This document shows, in pieces, positions 1 through 10,324 of a stretch of DNA of 35,268 nucleotides. Position 1 is the first letter of the stretch, and the number at the start of each line of letters is the position of its first letter. The translations under genes and the position numbers were made by a program. The DNA lies in the NCBI GenBank assembly GCA_016650215.1, contig JAENWF010000070.1, forward strand, positions 1-35,268, read 5' to 3'. The notes beneath the pieces are model-generated. The model did not search any database. It worked only from the letters and a program-made list of their open reading frames with translations, and was not told the origin of the DNA. This stretch comes from Thermoanaerobaculia bacterium. GTDB taxonomy: Bacteria; Acidobacteriota; Thermoanaerobaculia; Gp7-AA8.

Positions 1-84
1 AGCGAGTGGGCGGTCAACGCACCTTTTGCCAAGAGCTTCTACGCGCCGCGCCGCTACCAGATCGCCGCGCGCATTCAGTTCTGA
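1..84 (+). CDS. C-terminal end of a TonB-dependent receptor-like outer-membrane protein (partial)
   Basis: An open frame runs in from the left edge and gives 27 residues before TGA. The tail reads 'YAPRRYQIAARIQF' and ends in an aromatic Phe. Alternating aromatic/hydrophobic residues with a terminal Phe are typical of the last beta-strand of TonB-dependent receptors, including the carboxypeptidase-regulatory-like (Oar-type) ones common in Acidobacteriota. Only the last strand is visible, so substrate and family cannot be stated. Its stop codon lies inside the 3' end of the convergent sulfatase-like gene, with a 10-base overlap, so no separate terminator exists between them. Another outer-membrane barrel family is possible. 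Confidence 0.55.
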   Translation, partial: SEWAVNAPFAKSFYAPRRYQIAARIQF

Positions 85-2075
85 GGATTCTGAAATAGCC
101 GCTCACGCGCGATCAGCTCGCGCGTGAGCGGAGTGGCAAACCGGCGCGCCATCTCAATGCGGGATGGCGCGTCGTCTTCTTTGAGCAGCACGCTGACCTG
201 GGCACGCTTGAACAGCGCCAGCGGATAGTCGCGATGCGAGGCTGCGACGCGATCGAGAGCGGCGCGCGCTTCTTCCAGTCTCCCGGCCGCGAGATAGAGA
301 ACTCCCAGCTCGAGCTGATTCGCAAAGGCTGCCGAATCGCGTGAACGGAGCAGCTCGAACGTGGCGATGGCATCGGCTGTCTGCCCAAGCGCCATCTGCA
401 TCGTTCCCAGTTGACGTAGCTCAGGCGAGGTCGCCGGCCGCATCGCGTAGATCTCCTTCCGCAACCCGATCGCCTCGGCCACTCGATCCTGACGCTCCCG
501 GATCACTGCCAGAGCCTCGAGCGGCGGCAGGCGCTTCGGGTCTTCTGCCCGGATCCGCTCGAGGAGCGGCACTGCCTTCTGCCACTCCTTTCCCCGCGCG
601 TAATGGAGCGCGAGATACGTCCGGACATCTCGGGAGTCCGGCCCGATCGCCTCCGCTTGCCGGAACGCGGCGAGGGCTTCGTCGTTTCGACCGAGCGACG
701 AATATGCGGTCGCCAGTCGAAGCGCGGCTTCGAGGTTGTTCGGATCGTCCGCAAGAATTCGCCGAAGGAGCGGAATGCTTCCCGCGTAGTCACCTGCGAC
801 GAATCGAACCGCCGCCTGATCGAGCACGGGGAAGAGGTGGGTCATGCCGGCAGGACGTGGAGCGTCCGCACGAACGCGCGGCCTTACCGTCGAGGCGACA
901 TACCCGAGACTCGCCAGCTTCTTGCGGCTTTCGTCGTCGAGAGCCTCATCGGCCTGTGTCGTGTCAGGCGGGACAATCGGGTAGTCGCGAAGAGCCGCGC
1001 GCATGCCGCGGGTGAGCTCAGACTCTGCCCCGAGATCGTTCGTCTCGCCGGGATCAACGACGACGTCGTAGACCTCGAGCCGTCCCGCAACGATTGCTTT
1101 CCTTGCGCCATCGACGGCCATTACCTGCGGCTGCCATCCGTAGCTGAGAAACGGTTTCATCGCCTCGCCGACGACGACCTCCCGGAGCGGACGGCGCAGT
1201 GATCCTGTCGAGTCGATTCCCGCCCAGTCGAGGATCGTGTGCGCGACCCGACGCGTGCTCACCGGCTCGTCGCTGGTTCCCGCGGTCACACCGGGTCCCG
1301 CGATGACGAGCGGCACATGCATCGTAGGCTGGTAAAGAAGGTCGCCGTGCTCCTTTTCGCCATGGTCGCCGAGGCCTTCGCCGTGATCGCTGACGACAAC
1401 GATCGCGCGCGGACCCGGTGTGGATTGTTCGAAGCGCTCGATGAGGCGCCCGAGCTGCTCATCCATGTAGGCGACTTCGCCGAGGTACGCCTTGCCGGGG
1501 TAGTTGGAAGCCTGGGGAGGCGGAGGCGAATAGGGAAAGTGCGGGTCGTAGTAGTGGACCCAGAGAAAGGACGGCTGCTTTGACGGTTGGTTCAGCCAGG
1601 CGATGGCGCGCTCAGTCGTCTCGGATGCGGTTCGCTCTTCACGCGGGCTCGGAAACTCGTCGTCGTACAGGTCGAACCCGCGTGCGAGGCCGAAGCGGCG
1701 CGCCAGTGCGAAGGCGGAGACGAAGGCGCCCGTGCGGTAGCCAGCCTCGCGCAGCCTCTCGGTCACGAGTTGCTGCTGCACCGGCAGGGACCGCCCGTTC
1801 TCATGCAGCCTGTGGGCCGCCGGATAGAGTCCCGTGAACATCGACGTGTGCGAGGGGAGCGTCTGCGGCGCGGTTGCATACGCCTGGCGGAACGCGCGGC
1901 CTTTCGCTGCGAGTGCGTTGAACGACGGCGTCGCGTTGCCGATCGCGTCGAACCGCGTGGTGTCGAGAGTGACGAGGAGGATTGATGGGCGCTCGGTCGG
2001 CGGCGCAGGTAGCTCTTGTTTCGCGCAGGCGGCGAAGAGAGCGATCGTGAGCGCGAGCGTCGCGCGTGATTTCAT
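75..2075 (-). CDS. Lipoprotein sulfatase-like (alkaline phosphatase superfamily) hydrolase with C-terminal TPR repeats
   Basis: 666 residues. An N-terminal signal with a slightly atypical lipobox (FAAC, Cys17) suggests a lipid-anchored envelope protein. Residues about 30-300 form a sulfatase-type fold: metal-binding 'SILLVTLDTTR', the nucleophile segment 'QTLPSHTSMFTG', and 'VSDHGEGLGDHGE'. Residues about 405-640 contain several TPR units (for example 'AALRLATAYSSLGRNDEALA'). The position that holds Cys or Ser in true sulfatases is Thr72, so formylglycine cannot form. The enzyme is therefore more likely a phosphatase, phosphotransferase or phosphonate-type hydrolase of the same superfamily; this is inference. 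It follows the alpha/beta hydrolase gene on the same strand with a 46-base gap. Sulfatase-TPR proteins near TonB-dependent receptors are common in Acidobacteriota. The substrate is unknown. Confidence 0.85.
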   Translation of the reverse strand: MKSRATLALTIALFAACAKQELPAPPTERPSILLVTLDTTRFDAIGNATPSFNALAAKGRAFRQAYATAPQTLPSHTSMFTGLYPAAHRLHENGRSLPVQQQLVTERLREAGYRTGAFVSAFALARRFGLARGFDLYDDEFPSPREERTASETTERAIAWLNQPSKQPSFLWVHYYDPHFPYSPPPPQASNYPGKAYLGEVAYMDEQLGRLIERFEQSTPGPRAIVVVSDHGEGLGDHGEKEHGDLLYQPTMHVPLVIAGPGVTAGTSDEPVSTRRVAHTILDWAGIDSTGSLRRPLREVVVGEAMKPFLSYGWQPQVMAVDGARKAIVAGRLEVYDVVVDPGETNDLGAESELTRGMRAALRDYPIVPPDTTQADEALDDESRKKLASLGYVASTVRPRVRADAPRPAGMTHLFPVLDQAAVRFVAGDYAGSIPLLRRILADDPNNLEAALRLATAYSSLGRNDEALAAFRQAEAIGPDSRDVRTYLALHYARGKEWQKAVPLLERIRAEDPKRLPPLEALAVIRERQDRVAEAIGLRKEIYAMRPATSPELRQLGTMQMALGQTADAIATFELLRSRDSAAFANQLELGVLYLAAGRLEEARAALDRVAASHRDYPLALFKRAQVSVLLKEDDAPSRIEMARRFATPLTRELIARERLFQNPQN

Positions 2076-2121
2076 CCGCGGGAGTGTAGGTCATTCCGAG
2101 CCGCGAAGATGGCGTGGTCGG

Positions 2122-3441
2122 CTACTTCACCTCTTCGGCTCCCAACGGCCATTCGCCGCGCAGGAACTGGCGGATCGAACCGAAAACGTTCACAGGGTCG
2201 TCGAGCCACGACGCATGAGCACCGTTCTGAATTGTCACGAGTCGCGCGTCCGGCAGTGTCGCCACCCATTCGCGTCCCGCGCCGTATGGCGCGTTCCGGT
2301 CTTTCGTTCCGTGAATCGTCAGAACGGGAACGGTCAGCTTCATGCGAATTTCGTCCTTTGATAACTGGAGGGCTTTCAGCGAGCCCCAGTGCACATCGAG
2401 CTGGCGAGCGAGGTTGTCGGGCCACTCGTTCGGAAGATCGCAGTGCGATTTCGCGCGCACGTGATGAGCGGGGTCGCCGACAAGCATGTACGCGGACACC
2501 TTCGCGCGCGCTTCGCAAAGTGCTTTCTGGTCGGTGGTCGCCGGCAGCTCCCGAAGTTCGGCAGGGGCGCCGTGCGAATCGCGCGGCTCCGTCAATGTCT
2601 TCGAATACTGAGTGTCCCACCGGATAGGCACCGGCCCGAGCTGGACCAGTCGCGTTACACGCTCGGGATGCTCCATCGCGTACATCGCGACCATCATGCC
2701 GAGGTAGGAGTAACCCACCGGAACGAATTTCTCGACGTTGAAATGGCGCCGGACGGCCTCGAGGTCGTGGACATCCTGCTGGATTGTCAGCGTCTTCGTA
2801 TCCTCCACGCGCTGTGAGCGGCCGCGGTTGCGCATGTCGTACGTGATGACAGTCGCGATATCGGCGAACTGGCGGAAGTCGTCGTACAGAACGAAGCCCA
2901 GCGGGACGATGACGGTGAGGGGAGCTGCGCCAATCTTCCGGTAGTGCAACTTCACGCCGTCATCAGCGGTGACTGTTCCCTCTTCGACCTTCGGCGCATC
3001 CTCGGGCATATAGGGAGGAGGCATGCCGGGCCCGTCGAAGACGACTTTCCACGATCCATCCTTCTCTTTGCGCCACGTCGAAAAGTACGACCCGCCGATT
3101 TTTCCGTCGGATCCGAAAATGGGGCCGATCGAGAAGCCGAGTTTTCCGTCCGCGCTGACGACAACCCGCTCGGGTCCCCACGAGAACGGCGCGACCGGGT
3201 CTTTGAAGAACGTCGACCAGATCTTCACCATCTCGCTCTTCCCGCGAAGTGTTCTCCGCGCCGAAAGAAATGTCGTGTCGTCGGGGACATAGCTGAAGAA
3301 CTTCGCCTGGTCGCGATCGACGAATGCCTTCGCGAACCCGATCTCGGCCTGGCGAACCTCTTCGACGGCATCCGCAAACGCGTTCGTCGCGAGCAGCAGC
3401 GTGGCGAGCAGCAACGTGGCGAGAACCAACACTTTTCGCAT
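2122..3441 (-). CDS. Secreted SnoaL/DUF4440-like domain fused to an alpha/beta hydrolase
   Basis: 439 residues. A signal peptide (about 1-23, 'LLLATLLLATNAFA') is followed by an NTF2/SnoaL-like domain (about 25-135: 'VRQAEIGFAKAFVDRDQAKF', 'GGSYFSTWRKEKDGSWKVV'). An alpha/beta hydrolase occupies about 150-435. The hydrolase shows the nucleophile elbow 'GYSYLGMM' (GxSxxG) and a late His in 'NGAHASWLDDP'; 'HGTKDRNAPYG' probably carries the acid. It should act in the periplasm or outside the cell. SnoaL-like domains often bind small hydrophobic ligands, so substrate capture plus hydrolysis is plausible but not shown. The signal-peptide coding region holds two near-identical 15-base units that duplicate 'LLLAT'. 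It lies upstream of and in line with the sulfatase-like gene. Function beyond hydrolase is not assignable. Confidence 0.8.
   Translation of the reverse strand: MRKVLVLATLLLATLLLATNAFADAVEEVRQAEIGFAKAFVDRDQAKFFSYVPDDTTFLSARRTLRGKSEMVKIWSTFFKDPVAPFSWGPERVVVSADGKLGFSIGPIFGSDGKIGGSYFSTWRKEKDGSWKVVFDGPGMPPPYMPEDAPKVEEGTVTADDGVKLHYRKIGAAPLTVIVPLGFVLYDDFRQFADIATVITYDMRNRGRSQRVEDTKTLTIQQDVHDLEAVRRHFNVEKFVPVGYSYLGMMVAMYAMEHPERVTRLVQLGPVPIRWDTQYSKTLTEPRDSHGAPAELRELPATTDQKALCEARAKVSAYMLVGDPAHHVRAKSHCDLPNEWPDNLARQLDVHWGSLKALQLSKDEIRMKLTVPVLTIHGTKDRNAPYGAGREWVATLPDARLVTIQNGAHASWLDDPVNVFGSIRQFLRGEWPLGAEEVK
3389..3423. repeat. 15-bp tandem duplication inside the hydrolase signal peptide
   Basis: Two copies of gcgagcagcarcgtg (3389-3403 and 3404-3418, one mismatch) are followed by the first five bases of a third. 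Being in frame, they duplicate the pentapeptide LLLAT in the hydrophobic core of the signal peptide. This is a likely slippage site that could change signal-peptide length without a frameshift. Confidence 0.75.
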
Positions 3442-3507
3442 CGGAGAAGCTTATGCGTGGGATGCGAAGCGCGGGGATCGCAGGAGTTACAAAGGTGTTG
3501 CAGAAGG

Positions 3508-3669
3508 CATCCTGAGCGAAGCGAAGGATCTTCTGATGTATGAGCGATTCACGACTCTGCGTTCCTGATAGCGCGACGAGGAGCGCGTTTCTTCGCTCAG
3601 GATGACAACCGCACGTGGCTGCGTCCTCACCAGCGCTATCAGTAGATCCTTCGCTTCGCTCAGGATGAC
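3508..3669. repeat. REP-like palindromic repeat cluster between proline dehydrogenase and the hydrolase gene
   Basis: This gap holds one forward copy of CATCCTGAGCGAAGCGAAGGATC (3508-3530), a partial reverse copy (TTCTTCGCTCAGGATGAC, about 3590-3606) and a full reverse copy (GATCCTTCGCTTCGCTCAGGATGAC, 3645-3669). A perfect 10-bp inverted pair CTGATAGCGC / GCGCTATCAG sits inside (3565-3574 and 3633-3642). The whole can fold into a long hairpin between two same-strand genes and may end or attenuate transcription. Spurious ORFs across it read 'HPERSEGS', a peptide often seen in false gene calls. The same core recurs at 16499, 28563, 30598 and, in weak form, near 21369. Confidence 0.85.
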
Positions 3670-3687
3670 GAGGGGCTACGACGCGGG

Positions 3688-6172
<2,485 letters not shown>

Positions 6173-6181
6173 GGAGACGTT

Positions 6182-7048
6182 ATGTTCCCGATCGTTGAAG
6201 CACGCGTCCTTGGGCCGAACGTCAAAGAGTTCGAGATCGCCGCGCCGCGCGTCGCACGCAAACACCAGGCCGGGCAGTTCATCATTCTTCGCATTTACGA
6301 CCGTGGCGAGCGGATTCCGCTGACGATCAAGTCAGCCGACCGCGAGCGAGGGACCATCACGATCGTCGTGCAGGCGATCGGCAAGACGACCTCGCTTCTC
6401 AACGAGTTGGGGAAGGGCGATTCGATCCTCGACGTCGTCGGACCGCTCGGCAAACCGTCAGAGATCGAGAAGTTCGGGACGGTCGTCGTAATCGGCGGGG
6501 GCGTAGGGACCGCGATCGCGCTACCGACGGCGGCGGCGCTCCGCGATGCCGGCAATCACGTCATCGCGATTCTCGGCGCGAGAAACAAGGGTCTCGTGAT
6601 CCTCGAAAACGACATTAGAGCCGCGAGCCACGAGACATTCATCATGACCGACGACGGAAGTTACGGCGAGAAGGGTCTGGTGACCGACAAGCTCCGCGAG
6701 CTCATCGCATCGCGGGGCGTCGACTTCGTGCTCGCGATCGGTCCGATTCCGATGATGCGCGCCGTGGCTGAATGCACGCGTCCGCAATCGATCAGAACCG
6801 TCGTGAGCCTCAACTCGATCATGGTCGATGGCACCGGCATGTGCGGCGGCTGCCGCGTGATGATCGGCAACTCGAGCAAGTTTGCGTGCGTCGACGGCCC
6901 TGAGTTCGACGCGCATGAGGTCGACTTCAAGGTCCTGATGCAGCGGAACGAGATGTACAAAGAGAGCGAGCAGAAGGCCATGGCCGACTTTCGCCTGAAC
7001 GGTGGCGAAGAAGTGAAGCGGGTGAGGGGAGCTTGCGCTAATGGCTAA
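6182..7048 (+). CDS. nfnA: NfnA/SudB-type FAD and [2Fe-2S] oxidoreductase subunit
   Basis: 288 residues, ferredoxin-NADP+ reductase fold. It has an FAD-binding N-terminal half ('RIPLTIKSADRERGTI'), an NAD-binding motif ('VVVIGGGVGTAIALPTAAAL') and a C-terminal [2Fe-2S] site 'DGTGMCGGCRVMIG...FACVDG'. That site matches the one Asp plus three Cys ligands known for the small subunit of NfnAB. Together with the next gene it should form NADH-dependent reduced ferredoxin:NADP+ oxidoreductase, an electron-bifurcating transhydrogenase, or the closely related sulfide dehydrogenase SudAB. A good ribosome site (gaggaga) lies just after the tpl stop. The gene overlaps nfnB by 8 bases (ATGGCTAA), so the two are translationally coupled. 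Which electron acceptors are used cannot be read from sequence. Confidence 0.87.
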   Translation: MFPIVEARVLGPNVKEFEIAAPRVARKHQAGQFIILRIYDRGERIPLTIKSADRERGTITIVVQAIGKTTSLLNELGKGDSILDVVGPLGKPSEIEKFGTVVVIGGGVGTAIALPTAAALRDAGNHVIAILGARNKGLVILENDIRAASHETFIMTDDGSYGEKGLVTDKLRELIASRGVDFVLAIGPIPMMRAVAECTRPQSIRTVVSLNSIMVDGTGMCGGCRVMIGNSSKFACVDGPEFDAHEVDFKVLMQRNEMYKESEQKAMADFRLNGGEEVKRVRGACANG

Positions 7049-8471
7049 CACGATTCCCAACAAAGAGCGGATGAAGATGCCGCGGCAGCCGATGCCGGAA
7101 CGTCACGCGCATGCACGCGCTCGCTCGTTTGAGGAAGTCAACCTCGGCTACGACCTCGATCTCGTCGCGCTCGAAGCGCTCCGCTGCCTCGCATGTGCGA
7201 AGCCGGCCTGCACGAGCGGCTGTCCGGTCGGCGTGAAAGTCAAAGACTTCGTCGATCTCATCATCGCCGGCGACTACCTTGGCGCTGCCGCGAAAATCCG
7301 CGAGGACAACGCGCTGCCCGCGATCACCGGACGCGTCTGCCCGCAGGAGGATCAGTGCGAGGGAGGCTGCATCATGTCGAAGCGAGCTGACTCGCTCGCG
7401 ATCGGCCACCTCGAGCGCTTCATCGCCGACTACGAGCGCGCGAGCGGCAAAGTCGGGATCCCGACGATTGCACCTCGAACCGGAAAGAAAGTGGCGATCG
7501 TCGGCAGCGGACCGGCAGGACTCAGCGCAGCGGGCGACCTCGTACAGAAAGGCCATCAGGTGCGCGTGTTCGAAGCGCTGCACGAGCTCGGCGGAGTTCT
7601 CGTCTACGGCATCCCGGAGTTTCGGCTGCCGAAGGAGATCGTGAAGCAGGACATCGACGTGCTGCGCGCCATGGGCGTCGAGTTCGAGACGAATGTGGTT
7701 GTGGGAAAGAGCGTGACGCTCGATGAGTTGATGGGGGAGGAAGGCTACGACGCGGTCTTCGTCGCCACGGGCGCGGGGCTTCCGCAGTTCCTCAGCATTC
7801 CGGGTGAAAGCCTCAACGGCGTCTACTCGGCGAACGAGTTTCTCACCCGGATCAACCTGATGCGCGCCTATCGCTTTCCTGAATACGACGAGCCGGTCTA
7901 CGACTGCCGTGACAAAGATGTCGTAGTCGTCGGCGCCGGGAACACGGCGATGGACTCAGTGCGAACCGCGCTGCGCCTCGGCGCCCGAAGCGCGACGCTC
8001 GTCTATCGCCGTGGAGAAGAAGAGATGCCCGCGCGCAAAGAAGAGATCAAGCATGCGAAAGAAGAGGGCGTGATTTTCCGCATGCTCACGAATCCCGTCG
8101 AGATGGTCGGCACCGAGAAGGGCTGGCTCACGGGCGTTCGCTGCGTTGACATGGAACTGGGAGAGCCCGACGAGTCAGGCCGCCGCAAGCCGATTCCGGT
8201 CGCCGGCTCCGAGTTCGTCATCGACGCGTCGGTCGCGATCATCGCCGCAGGTACCGGCGCGAACCCGCTGGTCCAATCGACGACACCCGACCTGGCGACG
8301 AACAAGAAGAACTACATCGTTGCCGATCCCGAATCGCTCCGAACCTCGAAGCGAGGCGTGTTCGCTGGTGGCGACATCGTCACAGGCGGCGCAACCGTGA
8401 TTCTTGCGATGGGTGCGGGCCGGAAGGCGGCAAAGTCGATCCACGAGTACGTGACGACTATGACGTGGTGA
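7041..8471 (+). CDS. nfnB: NfnB/SudA/GltA-type FAD, iron-sulfur NADPH oxidoreductase subunit
   Basis: 476 residues. The N-terminal half holds two four-cysteine groups for [4Fe-4S] clusters: 'CLACAKPACTSGCPVG', and 'CPQEDQCEGGC' with neighbouring residues. Next come an FAD dinucleotide fold ('VGSGPAGLSAAGDLVQKGH') and a NADPH fold ('VVVGAGNTAMDSVRTALRLGA'), ending in 'GVFAGGDIVTGGATVILAMGAGRKAA'. This is the layout of the NfnAB large subunit and of proteins annotated as homotetrameric glutamate synthase (GltA) or sulfide dehydrogenase alpha. Its coupling to nfnA makes the Nfn/Sud heterodimer most likely. The tpl-nfnA-nfnB order suggests that tyrosine breakdown and NAD(P)H/ferredoxin balance are expressed together; this is inference. 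A strong hairpin follows the stop. Confidence 0.88.
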   Translation: MANTIPNKERMKMPRQPMPERHAHARARSFEEVNLGYDLDLVALEALRCLACAKPACTSGCPVGVKVKDFVDLIIAGDYLGAAAKIREDNALPAITGRVCPQEDQCEGGCIMSKRADSLAIGHLERFIADYERASGKVGIPTIAPRTGKKVAIVGSGPAGLSAAGDLVQKGHQVRVFEALHELGGVLVYGIPEFRLPKEIVKQDIDVLRAMGVEFETNVVVGKSVTLDELMGEEGYDAVFVATGAGLPQFLSIPGESLNGVYSANEFLTRINLMRAYRFPEYDEPVYDCRDKDVVVVGAGNTAMDSVRTALRLGARSATLVYRRGEEEMPARKEEIKHAKEEGVIFRMLTNPVEMVGTEKGWLTGVRCVDMELGEPDESGRRKPIPVAGSEFVIDASVAIIAAGTGANPLVQSTTPDLATNKKNYIVADPESLRTSKRGVFAGGDIVTGGATVILAMGAGRKAAKSIHEYVTTMTW

Positions 8472-8482
8472 CGACAGGGGAA

Positions 8483-8519
8483 ATGAAAAGGGCTCAGCTC
8501 GACGGTCGAGACTGAGCCC
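8483..8519. terminator. Bidirectional intrinsic terminator between nfnB and the beta-helix gene
   Basis: GGGCTCAG-CTCGA-CGG-TCGAG-A-CTGAGCCC (8490-8519) forms a 13-bp stem with one bulged A and a three-base loop. On the minus strand it is followed by TTTTCATTTC, a good U-tract, so it ends the beta-helix transcript. On the plus strand the T-tract is absent, but the hairpin lies 18 bases after nfnB and may end that operon too. Confidence 0.85.
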
Positions 8520-8532
8520 CCGGAGAGATCAG

Positions 8533-9438
8533 CTATTGGACGATGTACGTGGCGTTCGGCGCCGTCGTTGAGACGTTGCCAGCGACACGGTTGTTTCCGG
8601 TCGACTCCATGGTCGCGCCTCCGACGAAGCTGATGCCGGCGTTGTTGTTGACGATGTGATTGCCGTTGAGACGGACGATGGCCCCTACGCCCGTCGCGTT
8701 GACCCCGGCGACATCGTTGAATGAAATCTGGCAAACGTCGATGTTCATGCGGCTCGTCGCTGTACTGGCGAGAATTCCGTTGCCGGTATTGCCGGAGATG
8801 TTCGAATCGGTCACGGTCGCACGGCCGTTGGTTGACGCTTCAATGCCGGTCGTGAGACCCGTCAGGTGAACGTCTTCGAGCATTGCCTGGGCTTGACCTG
8901 AAGTCGTCGTGACGAAGATCCCGGTCACACCATCGGAGATTTTCGTGTTGCGGACGAACAACTTGCCGTTCGTCGTGAGACTCATGTCGATCCCGCGCGT
9001 CGTAAACCCTTCGATTGTGACGTTCTCGACGGTGAGGGACTTGCCTGCGATGTAGCGAATCCCGTTAGTCCCTGTTCCTCCACCGTTGATCGAAACGCCG
9101 CGGATAATGACGCGATCGTTGACTCCGGCGTTCACGATGATTCCGGTGGTACCAGCGGAGAGGATGCCGGCGAGGGTCCCGTCTCCGTTGATGGTCATCG
9201 CTTTTGTGATGGTGACCGCTCCGAATCCGCCCGGGTCGAGTGTGGAGATCTCGCCGTTGGCTGCGGTCTTCGAAATGGCGCCCGCGTAGGTCTTGCAAGG
9301 TGCGGTGCGGCTGCAGGGGTTGGCGTCATCTCCAACGCCGGAAACCCACGTGCGGGTGGCCTGAGCGTAGCTTGCCGGTGCGATCAGTGCCAGCGCCAGC
9401 GCGAGAAAAAAGAAAGAAACATTCCGATGCTTGAACAT
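8533..9438 (-). CDS. Secreted right-handed beta-helix (pectate-lyase-fold) repeat protein
   Basis: The ORF can start at 9450 (305 residues), but I prefer the ATG at 9438 (301 residues). AGGGAG lies three bases before it, and that ribosome site would fall inside codons 2-3 of the longer form. A signal peptide ('FFFLALALALIAPASYAQA') leads into 'RTWVSGVGDDANPCSRTAPCKTY', a common start of secreted parallel beta-helix proteins. Repeating rungs of 20-25 residues rich in N, G, T, V and I follow (for example 'NTGNGILASTATSRMNIDV'). No catalytic residues can be picked out, and the protein ends directly in the helix with no sorting domain. It is probably exported as a surface or polysaccharide-binding protein. 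It stands alone between a terminator and a 259-base upstream gap. Confidence 0.8.
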   Translation of the reverse strand: MFKHRNVSFFFLALALALIAPASYAQATRTWVSGVGDDANPCSRTAPCKTYAGAISKTAANGEISTLDPGGFGAVTITKAMTINGDGTLAGILSAGTTGIIVNAGVNDRVIIRGVSINGGGTGTNGIRYIAGKSLTVENVTIEGFTTRGIDMSLTTNGKLFVRNTKISDGVTGIFVTTTSGQAQAMLEDVHLTGLTTGIEASTNGRATVTDSNISGNTGNGILASTATSRMNIDVCQISFNDVAGVNATGVGAIVRLNGNHIVNNNAGISFVGGATMESTGNNRVAGNVSTTAPNATYIVQ

Positions 9439-9697
9439 AGACTCCCTCATTCAACGACAGTTGGTTTGTGGACGGATGGGGTGCAACCCCCTCGATTTTT
9501 GGGACCACGATGAGTATAGGCGGGATCTGGCAGACTCTGTTGCGGAAATGCAACGGACAACGAAAAAAGAACGGATGAGGGTGCTGTCCGAATCGCGAGC
9601 GGTTACGGCGGAAGTGCAGGAATGGCAGTAGTTTCCAGCATGGGAGCGCGAGGCTTGCTCCCCGCAGGCACCAAAAATTTGAACGTACACTGAGGCC
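9439..9697. other. Intergenic promoter region between the beta-helix gene and spmA
   Basis: No gene is supported here. On the minus strand TATACT (9513-9518) is a plausible -10 box for the beta-helix gene, giving a leader of about 70 bases with a small hairpin (GGGGT-GCA-ACCCC, about 9479-9491). Other inverted pairs are GTTGC-GGAAAT-GCAAC near 9540 and GGGAGC-N9-GCTCCC near 9642-9661. The latter (tttccagcatgggagcgcgaggcttgctcccc) resembles a dispersed intergenic repeat. No clear promoter for spmA is seen; TACACT ends just before its ATG. Confidence 0.45.
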
Positions 9698-10324
9698 ATG
9701 CTGAACTACATCTGGTTCGGGTTGATGGCGATCGCTTTGGTCGTCGCAGCATTCAACGGGACTGCGGACGCGGTGACGAAAGGGGCGATCGACTCGGCGA
9801 AGACTGCTGTCGAGATCACGCTCGGCCTCATCGGGATCATGACGCTCTGGCTCGGCATCATGCGCGTCGCCGAGGCGGCGGGCCTGGTCGATCTCCTCGG
9901 GCGCATGCTGCGGCCGATCATGCGGTGGCTCTTTCCTGACGTGCCCGACGGCCATCCCGCCAACGGCGCCATGGTGATGAGCGTCGCGGCAAATATGCTC
10001 GGACTCAACAACGCGGCGACGCCGCTCAGCATCAAGGCGATGGAAGAGTTGCAGAGTCTGAATCCGGTGAAAGAGACGGCCACGAACGCGATGGTGACGT
10101 TCATGGCGCTCAACACCTCCGGCGTGCAGCTCATCCCCGCCACGATGATCGGAGTGCTCGTAGCAGCCGGATCGCGCAATCCGACGGCGATCATCGCATC
10201 GACCCTGGTGGCGACTGCGATTGGAACCGCCGCGGCCGTCGCCGCAGCGAAACTGCTCGAGCGTTTCTACCCTAAGCCTGAGGCGGCGCTTGAAGCCCCA
10301 GCGAGCTCGGAGGTTTCTCAATGA
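9698..10324 (+). CDS. spmA: Spore maturation protein A family membrane protein (nucleoside recognition/Gate domain)
   Basis: 208 residues, several hydrophobic helices with the Gate domain. Recognisable SpmA stretches include 'MLNYIWFGLMAIALVVAAFNG', 'GIMTLWLGIMRVAEAAGL', 'HPANGAMVMSVAANMLGLNN' and 'TFMALNTSGVQLIPATMIG'. In Bacillus SpmA and SpmB are needed for spore core dehydration. Homologues are widespread in non-sporulating bacteria, where the role is unknown and a transporter has been suggested. The ATGA overlap with spmB (4 bases) shows translational coupling. No sporulation genes are in the window, so the family name should not be read as evidence of spores. Confidence 0.88.
   Translation: MLNYIWFGLMAIALVVAAFNGTADAVTKGAIDSAKTAVEITLGLIGIMTLWLGIMRVAEAAGLVDLLGRMLRPIMRWLFPDVPDGHPANGAMVMSVAANMLGLNNAATPLSIKAMEELQSLNPVKETATNAMVTFMALNTSGVQLIPATMIGVLVAAGSRNPTAIIASTLVATAIGTAAAVAAAKLLERFYPKPEAALEAPASSEVSQ

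Noticed and set aside
7041-8471. True glutamate synthase small subunit
   Set aside because: No large amidotransferase subunit nearby, and the partner subunit nfnA marks it as the Nfn/Sud type.
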